A stretch of 64,000 nt of DNA, taken from assembly GCF_018403685.1 (NCBI RefSeq), contig NZ_BOVK01000016.1:62001-126000 (forward strand), in the 5' to 3' direction. A program made the position numbers and the translations under genes. The DNA is from Xylanibacillus composti. Its GTDB lineage: Bacteria; Bacillota; Bacilli; Paenibacillales; K13. Of this stretch, positions 56,105-64,000 are shown piece by piece. The notes under the pieces are model-generated. The model was not told the origin of the DNA. It did not search any database and saw nothing but the letters and a program-made list of their open reading frames with translations. Each line of letters begins with the position of its first letter. Within the stretch, counting starts at the first letter, position 1.

Positions 56105-56208
56105 AAAGTGAAGAATCGCTCCGAAGACATGTCCGATTACTTTTGCGGGGCCCCGGCACGGTTCCCCACGAAAGTGAAGCAATCCCCGGAAACTTACTTC
56201 GATTACTT
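56105..56208. repeat. Two degenerate copies of an intergenic repeat, 66-bp spacing
   Basis: AAAGTGAAG starts at 56105 and 56171, and CGATTACTT at 56134 and 56200, so two copies of about 38 bases lie exactly 66 bp apart, separated by a GC-rich linker. Each copy can fold on itself weakly. It lies between the rpmF terminator and the fapR promoter. Confidence 0.75.
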
Positions 56209-56214
56209 CCGTAT

Positions 56215-56249
56215 AAAAAAAACGCTCCATCGCTGTCGATAGAACGCTT
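56215..56249 (-). terminator. Intrinsic terminator after rpmF
   Basis: On the minus strand AGCGTTCTATCG pairs with CGATGGAGCGTT (12 pairs, some wobble) with an ACAG loop and then a run of eight T. It ends the yceD-rpmF transcript and isolates the fapR operon. Confidence 0.85.
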
Positions 56250-56267
56250 TTTTCTCCATTCGCATCA

Positions 56268-56441
56268 TTATTGCTGCACGATTTCTCTGCCTTTGTACGT
56301 TCCGCACACACGGCACACATGATGCGCAAGCTTCAGCTCACCGCATTGCTCGCACTTCACCATACCCGGCACTTCCAATTTGAAATGCGTACGACGCTTG
56401 TCGCGACGGGTTTTGGATGTTCGTCTTTGTGGTACTGCCAT
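56268..56441 (-). CDS. rpmF: 50S ribosomal protein L32
   Basis: A 57-residue protein, [20 protein letters not shown] at the start, with a four-cysteine zinc ribbon (CEQCGELK, then CRVCGTYKG) and ending in GREIVQQ. It is the zinc-binding form of L32. ATG 56441 has AAGGAGGTGG upstream. It follows yceD by 78 bases, the conserved yceD-rpmF pair, and ends at a strong terminator. Confidence 0.96.
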   Translation of the reverse strand: MAVPQRRTSKTRRDKRRTHFKLEVPGMVKCEQCGELKLAHHVCRVCGTYKGREIVQQ

Positions 56442-56519
56442 GATTCCCCACCTCCTTAACCGAATACCAGGTTGAGCGCTTATTTATCCCGAAAGTGCAG
56501 TACTCCCGGGTTCGCGTAT

Positions 56520-57035
56520 TCATTCCTTGAAAAAATCCTGCAAGGCCGCAAGACGCGGATCAATCCTGTCCTGCGAGCAGCCGCAGTCGCGTTCGTTCCT
56601 GTTCGTTCCGCATACCTGGCACAAGCCTTGGCAATCCTCACGGCAAACATATACGAACGGGAGCGCCAACCAAAACGCCTCTTCCACGTAGGGGCGCAGA
56701 TCAATCTGGTCCGACTCCAATTCGTGGATGTCCTCGTCCTCCTCGGAAGCCTCCGATTCGCTAGTTGGCTGACGAAAACGTTCCAATATCGGAAAACGCA
56801 GCTCAGACTTGTACGTATCCAAGCACCTCGAGCACTGTACTTCCAGCTCTGCTGCACCTTCCCCTTCCACAGTCGCTATCCCCTGGCTGCCAGAAGCTTG
56901 CAGCTTCACTTGCAGCGGACTGACTTGGAGGATTTCTTGCCTCATCTTGCTGGCATCTTTCAATTCAAGCTGGGCATCAATCTCGACCGGCTTGTTCACG
57001 CGAAGCAGATCGCGCATCTGGATGATCCAAGTCAT
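56520..57035 (-). CDS. yceD: YceD/DUF177 family protein
   Basis: A 171-residue protein. LEVQCSRCLDTYKSELRFPI in the middle and a C-terminal cysteine cluster (CREDCQGLCQVCGTNRN, then CGC) are hallmarks of DUF177, which is almost always followed by rpmF. Members are linked to 23S rRNA accumulation in plants and bacteria; the exact role is open. It is transcribed from the promoter at 57064-57093. Confidence 0.93.
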   Translation of the reverse strand: MTWIIQMRDLLRVNKPVEIDAQLELKDASKMRQEILQVSPLQVKLQASGSQGIATVEGEGAAELEVQCSRCLDTYKSELRFPILERFRQPTSESEASEEDEDIHELESDQIDLRPYVEEAFWLALPFVYVCREDCQGLCQVCGTNRNERDCGCSQDRIDPRLAALQDFFKE

Positions 57036-57063
57036 CGCTATTCACTCCAAACAAACAAAAATA

Positions 57064-57093
57064 ATTATATCGATTGTCATCATCATTTGTCAA
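57064..57093 (-). promoter_or_regulatory. Sigma-A promoter of yceD-rpmF
   Basis: TTGACA, an 18-base spacer and TATAAT on the minus strand; both boxes are perfect. Start site expected near 57057, giving a leader of about 20 bases. Confidence 0.9.
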
Positions 57094-57199
57094 CCAATTT
57101 TCCTTCACAGGCGGCAAAGCACTGCCCGGTCACCGTACAATCCTGGCTTCCCCGCGTACAATCGAGCCGTTTGCCGAAAGTGCGAATCGGTTCTATTCG

Positions 57200-57208
57200 T
57201 GGTATATT
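57200..57208 (+). promoter_or_regulatory. Possible extended -10 promoter of tmcAL
   Basis: TGGTATATT on the plus strand about 57 bases before the tmcAL start; no good -35 is present. Confidence 0.4.
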
Positions 57209-57265
57209 CTAGAGAAAGCAGTCCGGAATTCGCTTTCATTTCACTTTCGGGAAAGAAGGATGGTC

Positions 57266-58516
57266 ATGAAAACAGCAGGCATCATTGTCGAATACAATCC
57301 GCTTCACAACGGACATGTTTATCATTACCGGCGGACGAAAGATGTAACCGGAGCTGAATGCGTTGTAGCTGTCATGAGCGGAAATTTCCTGCAGCGCGGC
57401 GAGCCTGCTCTGGTCAACAAATGGGCACGGGCAGAGATGGCGCTCGAGATGGGAGCCGACCTTGTCATCGAGCTGCCCGTTCTGTATGCTTCCCAGCCCG
57501 CCGAATGGTTCGCTTACGGCGCCGTCTCCGCCCTTCACGCGACAGGAGTCGTGGATGTCCTGTGCTTCGGCAGCGAAAGCGGAGATATTGGCTGGCTGCA
57601 GCAGTTGGCCAGCCTGGTGAGCTCAGAGCCAGCCACGCTGGGAAGCTTGATTCGGGCGAAGCTGCAGACAGGCATTCCTTTTCCTGCCGCTTACGCAGCC
57701 GCCGTCGCCGAATTTGCCGCCCAGTCGGGACTTGTCATCCCCGAGGGAGAACTGGGCAAGCCCAACAATACACTGGGATTGCATTACTTGATAGCCCTGC
57801 ACCGAATCGGCAGCCCCATACAGCCCTATACCGTCACCCGCACGAAAGCCGATTACCGGGAACAGACCCCCTCACATGAATCGATCGCCAGCGCTACCGC
57901 CATTCGGCGCTTATGGCTGGAGCAGGGCGATATAGAAGCCATTCGGCCTTACGTCCCCGGCTATACTTATGCCATCTTAAAGCGTGAGCAGAGTCTGGGC
58001 AGGGCACCGCTCGATTGGGAACGGTACTATACTCCGCTGCTCGCAAGGCTGGCTGTCACGCCCCCGGTGCAGCTGCAAGCGCTCGCCGAGGTCAGTGAAG
58101 GGCTTGAGCACCGCATTCGCGATCTGCTTTTCATGCAGCCCCCTTGCGAAAGCTTCGAGCAGCTGATCAGCGGATTGAAAACCAAGCGATATACGCGAAC
58201 CAAACTGCAGCGTACGCTGCTGCGCATATTGTTGAATCACCCCGGCTCTATCTTTTCGCGCGAGCAGCTGGCTGCCGGCGTCCCATACTTGCGTGTGCTT
58301 GGCTTCTCCGAAGCGGGGCGCAGGCTATTGAAACGGATGAAGCAGACGGCTGCTGTGCCGGTATTCACAAGGGTAAGCAAATCATCTTCTCGCCAGCTCG
58401 ATCTTGATCTGCGTGCGTCGTATGTGTATGCGCTAGGCTACCCGCAATGTTCGCCCGAAGAGTGGCAGCGGGACATTCGGCAGGCTCCGCTGCGGCAGCC
58501 ATCCATTCAGCCATAG
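57266..58516 (+). CDS. tmcAL: tRNA(Met) cytidine acetate ligase TmcAL (YlbM)
   Basis: 416 residues from ATG 57266 (MKTAGIIVEYNPLHNGHVYH), six bases after AGAAGGA; an ATG two codons upstream is too close to that site. The nucleotidyltransferase motif HNGH, SGNFLQRGEPALVNKWARA and ALEMGADLVIELPVLYASQP are family signatures. It forms N4-acetylcytidine at the wobble base of elongator tRNA-Met using acetate and ATP. Divergent from yceD and convergent with ylbL. Confidence 0.94.
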   Translation: MKTAGIIVEYNPLHNGHVYHYRRTKDVTGAECVVAVMSGNFLQRGEPALVNKWARAEMALEMGADLVIELPVLYASQPAEWFAYGAVSALHATGVVDVLCFGSESGDIGWLQQLASLVSSEPATLGSLIRAKLQTGIPFPAAYAAAVAEFAAQSGLVIPEGELGKPNNTLGLHYLIALHRIGSPIQPYTVTRTKADYREQTPSHESIASATAIRRLWLEQGDIEAIRPYVPGYTYAILKREQSLGRAPLDWERYYTPLLARLAVTPPVQLQALAEVSEGLEHRIRDLLFMQPPCESFEQLISGLKTKRYTRTKLQRTLLRILLNHPGSIFSREQLAAGVPYLRVLGFSEAGRRLLKRMKQTAAVPVFTRVSKSSSRQLDLDLRASYVYALGYPQCSPEEWQRDIRQAPLRQPSIQP

Positions 58517-58531
58517 CCGGAGTTCCGGCTA
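58514..58531. terminator. Perfect hairpin between convergent tmcAL and ylbL, built from both stop codons
   Basis: TAGCCGG-AGTT-CCGGCTA: the first three bases are the tmcAL stop and the last three, read on the other strand, are the ylbL stop. There is no T-run, so it may protect 3' ends. Confidence 0.45.
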
Positions 58532-59587
58532 CCGGTCCTGCTCGTGCTTGGGCGGCAACCGATCCAAATAGGCCAAGACCTCGTCCATGGTAGAAACCGG
58601 GACCACTTCCATTGTTGTGCCGAGCTCAGCCGCTGCCGCCCTCGCTTCGTCACCATTTTCCACCGGACAGAAAAACAAATCCGCCTTCTCCCTGTCAGCC
58701 GCTATGACTTTATGGCGAACCCCGCCGATTCTACCCACTTCGCCGTTCCCGTTAATTTCTCCGGTTCCGGCGATCCGGTAGCCCTTGGTTACATCCTCCG
58801 GGACCAACTGATTGTATATTTCCATGGCGAACATCAAGCCCGCCGAAGGCCCTCCAATGCTGCCTGCCTCTATCGTAACCTTCTTCCCGGGGTCGACGGG
58901 CACAACTTCCATGACATTGCCCATCGTCACGCCTATTCCGGGACGGGAATTGCTCATGTCCCCGTCTAACTCAACGAGCGTGATCGGAACATCGTGCACT
59001 TCGTTATTCCGCTTATACGTGATCGTGACCGCATCCCCCACCTTCTGCCGCTGAATCAGCTCTGCTACTGTTTGCGTATCAGCAGCTTTCTCGCCGTTCA
59101 CTTCCAGCAATATGTCTCCTGCGGCAAGCGCCTTCTCCGCCGGAAACCCTTTTTGCACGCCCAGCACGATCACCTGCTCGGTACGGAGTTCAAATTCGAT
59201 GTCCGCGCTTTGATATGCCGCAAGCGCAGCCATGCTCTGGGAGTTCATCATATTGTAGCCTTGGCGTTCGCGGTACTCCTCATGCGTCTCGCCTTCCCGG
59301 TAAATTTCTCTCTCCAGGAATATTTGCGCATGCTTGTTAAACCATTTCACATACCAATACGTTGCCATATTCGTATTCGACAATACGTTTACCGTCGTCA
59401 GCATAAACGATCCGGCTTCATCCAGGTATGCATCCTCCATATGAATCATGGGACGAACCTCTTCTGCGCTTCCCGGCCTATAAATAATGTAAGGCGACGG
59501 CCAATACGCATATACCGTGATGGAGACTACAAGGACGGCAAGCAGCCCATAGCGCAGCCACTTCATTAATAAGCGTTTCTTGGTCAT
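58529..59587 (-). CDS. ylbL: Membrane-anchored PDZ/Lon-type protease YlbL (SepM family)
   Basis: 352 residues from ATG 59587 (MTKKRLLMKWLRYGLLAVLV), ten bases after GGAGGG. One N-terminal membrane helix (about 10-30), a PDZ domain (about 135-215; QKGFPAEKALAAGDILLEVN) and a C-terminal Lon-like S16 peptidase domain with Ser in AGSIGGPSAGLMFAMEIY (about 257) and Lys in GGVRHKVIAADREKADLFF (about 302). In Bacillus YlbL acts during DNA-damage checkpoint recovery by clearing the division inhibitor YneA. Confidence 0.93.
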   Translation of the reverse strand: MTKKRLLMKWLRYGLLAVLVVSITVYAYWPSPYIIYRPGSAEEVRPMIHMEDAYLDEAGSFMLTTVNVLSNTNMATYWYVKWFNKHAQIFLEREIYREGETHEEYRERQGYNMMNSQSMAALAAYQSADIEFELRTEQVIVLGVQKGFPAEKALAAGDILLEVNGEKAADTQTVAELIQRQKVGDAVTITYKRNNEVHDVPITLVELDGDMSNSRPGIGVTMGNVMEVVPVDPGKKVTIEAGSIGGPSAGLMFAMEIYNQLVPEDVTKGYRIAGTGEINGNGEVGRIGGVRHKVIAADREKADLFFCPVENGDEARAAAAELGTTMEVVPVSTMDEVLAYLDRLPPKHEQDR

Positions 59588-59649
59588 AATCGAACAACCC
59601 TCCGCGTAAACATGTACAACCAGCCGCTCTGCAAGGAGGTACTTGGCCA

Positions 59650-61922
<2,273 letters not shown>

Positions 61923-62044
61923 TGTCTCATCCTCACCTGTTCCTTGTTGTCATCCGCTGTATGCGTATATCCTACCACATTTTCGACCGACAAGAAAAAA
62001 AATATTGGTTCGCTGTATAGAATCTGGCTGTACCGGACATTATA

Positions 62045-62199
62045 GGAGTAGCGGCATGAAAGTGCCGCGGACAACCGCGGAGAAGACTTACGTTTCCCCA
62101 TAAGCTCTTCATCCGGTTTCTCCTCTCCCATGAAGGGGGCTGCGCAAGTGGCCCCCGAATTATGCATACCGCCCAGCCTTGTGCTGCGCGGTTTTTTTT
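62045..62199 (+). ncRNA. Candidate structured small RNA with a 15-codon open frame
   Basis: On the plus strand follow in order GCGGCA-TGAAAG-TGCCGC (62051-62068), CCGCGG-ACAA-CCGCGG (62066-62081, alternative to the first), CTTA-TAAG (about 62087-62104), GGGGGC-GCCCCC (about 62135-62156) and a terminator stem with eight T (62168-62199). A 15-codon frame (62056-62103, MKVPRTTAEKTYVSP) has GGAG seven bases before its ATG. No convincing plus-strand promoter was found, which keeps confidence low. Confidence 0.4.
62168..62199 (+). terminator. Plus-strand intrinsic terminator without an assigned gene
   Basis: ACCGC-C-CAGC pairs with GCTG-C-GCGGT around CTTGT, followed by eight T. The only plus-strand transcript it could end is the structured stretch before it. 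Confidence 0.8.
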
Positions 62200-62225
62200 C
62201 GTTCCGGCACAGGCTCCGGCCAATC

Positions 62226-62264
62226 AAAAAAAAAGGTGAACAAGCCTTTGAAAGCTTCTCCACC
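62226..62264 (-). terminator. Intrinsic terminator after the 62-residue membrane protein gene
   Basis: On the minus strand GGTGGAGAAGC pairs with GCTTGTTCACC (one mismatch) with TTTCAAAG as loop, followed by nine T. It starts 32 bases after the stop codon and supports transcription of that small gene. Confidence 0.85.
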
Positions 62265-62295
62265 GTCCGCACATACTCCTTTTTCTGATAGCCCA

Positions 62296-62484
62296 TTAAC
62301 CGTTCTTCAGCTTGCGCCATTGCGCCAGGTTCCCGATAATCCCGATAAAGCCTGTCACCGCAAAAACGATGGGGAGGATGGGAACAGATTCGAAAGGGAT
62401 TTCCGTTACAAGCCGGAACAGGCCGTAAACGCATACTATAAAACTGCCCGCAACTGCTAGTATCACTCTAGTTTTCGGCTGCAT
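62296..62484 (-). CDS. Small membrane protein of unknown function
   Basis: A 62-residue protein with two hydrophobic segments (about 7-25 and 35-53), a basic start (MQPKTRVILAVAG) and a basic end (QWRKLKNG). AGGAG lies nine bases before the ATG, and a strong terminator follows, so it looks like a real monocistronic gene. No family was recognised. Confidence 0.7.
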   Translation of the reverse strand: MQPKTRVILAVAGSFIVCVYGLFRLVTEIPFESVPILPIVFAVTGFIGIIGNLAQWRKLKNG

Positions 62485-62575
62485 TTCATCCCGCTCCTTT
62501 TTGGAAATTATCCCCCTCCCATTCCATCCTGCACATGCGCAACAAGCGGCGGGGCCGTTAGCCTGCCGTTCGTCA

Positions 62576-62650
62576 CTCTAACGGAACTGAGGAGCGCTAC
62601 TAGCCCGTTTTCCGCCCATCTTCTACTCTAACGGAACTCACGGTCCTTCA
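62576..62650. repeat. Second locus of the dispersed CTAACGGAACT repeat
   Basis: CTCTAACGGAACT occurs at 62576 and 62626, 50 bp apart; GGAGCGCTACTAGCCCGTTTT between them resembles GAGACGCTATTTAGCTGTTTT at the 44.2 kb locus, and GGTCCTTCAT follows the second copy as GGACCTTAT does there. Confidence 0.8.
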
Positions 62651-62704
62651 TACAGCGGATTCATAGGCAATCCACTACAAAACCATCAAATAAGGTCTAC
62701 CAAC

Positions 62705-63568
62705 TTACCGTCGAATGCCCTTATACCTGATTGCCACCCGTTCAAGCTCCCGCACCACCTCGATAGAGATGCGGCGGGAGCCGAGCGGAGCATGGAACAC
62801 TTCGCCGTTCCGATATCCGTGGAAGTCCGATCCCGCGGTCACCAGCACCTTGCTCCGCTCCGCCATATCGCGGTAATGCTGCTCCTGTCTGTCATCGTGG
62901 TCGGCATGAGCAGCCTCAATGCCGTCGGCGCCGTGATGGGTCAGTTGCTCCACCAATTCATCGGCATCGTATAAGCCGGGATGCGCAATGACTGCAGCAC
63001 CGCCGGATTCGTGGATGAAATCAATGGCAGCAAATGGCGAGATTCGATCTACTTGCACATAGGCAGCTCCGTCCTTGCCCAAATACTTGTCGAAGGCCTC
63101 GCGAATATCGGCACAATACCCGTGCTGAACAAGCCACTCCGCAAAATGCGGCCGTCCTACCGACCCCGTTGCTCCGTTCGCCCTCGCCAGCCGTTCGACA
63201 TCAGCCAGCGTGACCGGCATGTCTAGTTGGCGCAAACGTTCCGCCAGCCGTTCGTTGCGCTTGGCCCGTACATCGCGCAAATCAGCAAGACGAGATTGAA
63301 CTCCCGCATCCTCCCATTCGAGAAAATAGCCCAAGATGTGTATATCCTGACCCTGCCATGCCGTACTAATCTCTACACCGGGCACCACTTCGATGCCAAC
63401 CTGCCTCCCCGCTTTGAGCGCTTCGGACAAACCGCCAAACGTGTCGTGATCCGTAATCGCAAGCGCCGCTAATCCCGCTTCAGCAGCCAGCTTTACATTT
63501 TCTCCCGGCGTGCAGGTCCCGTCCGATGCGGTCGTATGCGTATGCAAATCGACAAATGCGCTAGGCAT
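62705..63568 (-). CDS. PHP-domain phosphoesterase (RNase AM/TrpH-like)
   Basis: 287 residues from ATG 63568 (MPSAFVDLHTHTTASDGTC). Metal ligands of the PHP fold are visible: DLHTHT, ITDHDTFGG, EVVPGVEIST, AVIAHPGLYD and TAGSDFHG. Relatives (YciV/TrpH, RNase AM) remove 5'-proximal nucleotides or pAp-like phosphates; the substrate here is not determined. It follows the LysR-type gene by 41 bases. Confidence 0.9.
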   Translation of the reverse strand: MPSAFVDLHTHTTASDGTCTPGENVKLAAEAGLAALAITDHDTFGGLSEALKAGRQVGIEVVPGVEISTAWQGQDIHILGYFLEWEDAGVQSRLADLRDVRAKRNERLAERLRQLDMPVTLADVERLARANGATGSVGRPHFAEWLVQHGYCADIREAFDKYLGKDGAAYVQVDRISPFAAIDFIHESGGAAVIAHPGLYDADELVEQLTHHGADGIEAAHADHDDRQEQHYRDMAERSKVLVTAGSDFHGYRNGEVFHAPLGSRRISIEVVRELERVAIRYKGIRR

Positions 63569-63609
63569 AAGCTCATTCCCTTCTTGGTATTTAAGCGTTG
63601 AGATGCCGG

Positions 63610-64000
63610 TTACAGCCACTGGCTGATGTCCCGCTCACGCAGGAAAGACAGGAACGTAACCGCTGAAATCGGCAGCAGAGTGGAAGCCAGGTAGATCGAA
63701 TAAAACTCTCGTGTGAAAGTAAAGCCTTCAATCGACCGCACATGAAGCAAACCGAGTGTGACTTCGTGCTTCACCGATGATGCGGAAATAACCGACAGGC
63801 CCAGCCCCGATTCCACGGCGGATTTGATCGCGCCGGTGCTGCCCAGCTCCATGGCAATCTTCAGAGCGCCGGGGTCCACACCTTTACGCAGCATTTCCTG
63901 CTCCATGACGAGCCGGGTTCCCGATCCTTTCTCGCGGAGAACGAACGGATATGCCAGGGCGTCCTCCATTCGGATCTGCTCTTGCTCAAGCAGCGGATGG
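63610..64000 (-). CDS. LysR-family transcriptional regulator, C-terminal part (cut by window edge)
   Basis: The frame continues past the right edge (upstream codons read HPLLEQEQIRMEDALAYPFV). The visible 130 residues are the second half of a LysR effector-binding domain (PFVLREKGSGTRLVMEQEM, then VESGLGLSVISASSVKHEV). The helix-turn-helix lies outside the window. The effector is unknown; the GSGTR loop is typical of CysB/CysL-like members. Confidence 0.9.
   Translation of the reverse strand, partial: HPLLEQEQIRMEDALAYPFVLREKGSGTRLVMEQEMLRKGVDPGALKIAMELGSTGAIKSAVESGLGLSVISASSVKHEVTLGLLHVRSIEGFTFTREFYSIYLASTLLPISAVTFLSFLRERDISQWL

Larger units (their letters stand above)
61923..62295. other. 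373-base intergenic region upstream of rsmD
   Basis: It contains a chain of strong hairpins on the plus strand ending in a terminator (62045-62199), and the terminator of the 62-residue gene on the minus strand (62226-62264). A possible rsmD promoter (TTGTCG and ATATAC, 17 bases apart) lies near 61966-61994. No protein gene on the minus strand is supported. Confidence 0.55.

Noticed and set aside
56000-56329. 109-residue minus-strand frame between rpmF and fapR
   Set aside because: It overlaps rpmF, its terminator, the repeat and the FapR operator; no start signal.

Overview
The window is a chromosomal segment of a Gram-positive, spore-forming, peritrichously motile bacterium of the Paenibacillaceae, most likely Paenibacillus or a close relative. 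The gene order is that of the Bacillales core around B. subtilis ylb-fap-smc-ffh-sucCD-codY-fla/che, read here backwards. Base composition is moderate (by eye slightly above 50% GC), with B. subtilis-type family members throughout (CodY, FapR, RbgA, YlbJ, YlbL, SwrD, YlxF, YlqH). No rRNA, tRNA, IS element, prophage or CRISPR array was seen. Almost everything is on the minus strand; the plus strand carries only comM, tmcAL and ylbJ.

Transcription runs right to left. 61.3-64 kb: end of a LysR regulator, a PHP-domain hydrolase, a 62-residue membrane protein, rsmD and coaD. 57-60.9 kb: ylbJ(+), ylbL(-), tmcAL(+), then yceD-rpmF behind a TTGACA/TATAAT promoter. 49.2-56.1 kb: the FapR regulon (fapR-plsX-fabH-fabD-fabG-acpP-fabF) followed by rnc, with a FapR operator just downstream of the fapR promoter. 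44.4-49 kb: smc and ftsY. 39.6-43.9 kb: ylxM-ffh-rpsP-khpA-rimM-trmD, then rplS with its own promoter and leader. 37.4-39.6 kb: lepB, rbgA, rnhB. 33.7-37.1 kb: a four-gene group (a FliK-like protein, the FlhB C-terminal homologue YlqH, YraN, a TVP38-type membrane protein) preceded by a sigma-D type promoter. 32.1-33.7 kb: comM(+), whose 5' leader looks like an RNA switch. 28.8-31 kb: sucCD. 20.4-28.7 kb: dprA-topA-trmFO-xerC-hslV-hslU-codY. 1-20.1 kb: the flagellar operon flgB-flgC-fliE-fliF-fliG-fliH-fliI-fliJ-ylxF-fliK-flgD-(TIGR02530)-flgE-swrD-fliL-fliM-fliY-cheY-fliO-fliP-fliQ-fliR-flhB-flhA-flhF, cut at the left edge in flhF.

Functionally the window joins motility (basal body, export gate, ATPase, C-ring, hook), fatty-acid and phospholipid initiation, protein targeting (SRP/FtsY/signal peptidase), ribosome assembly (L19, S16, L32, RimM, RbgA, KhpA, RNase III), chromosome maintenance (SMC, TopA, XerC, DprA, ComM) and the nutrient sensor CodY.

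Most genes are ordinary core genes. The unusual material is between them: a mutually exclusive hairpin arrangement in front of comM that buries its ribosome binding site; a sigma-D promoter for the FliK-like/YlqH group; a highly structured, terminator-ended stretch on the plus strand near 62.1 kb; a dispersed repeat with about 50-bp period (44.1 and 62.6 kb); two palindromes 60 bp apart around the ylxM-ffh promoter; tandem repeats of 44 and 66 bp; and an acidic, lysine/arginine-free tail on FlgD. Many starts were moved downstream of the longest open frame using ribosome binding sites.
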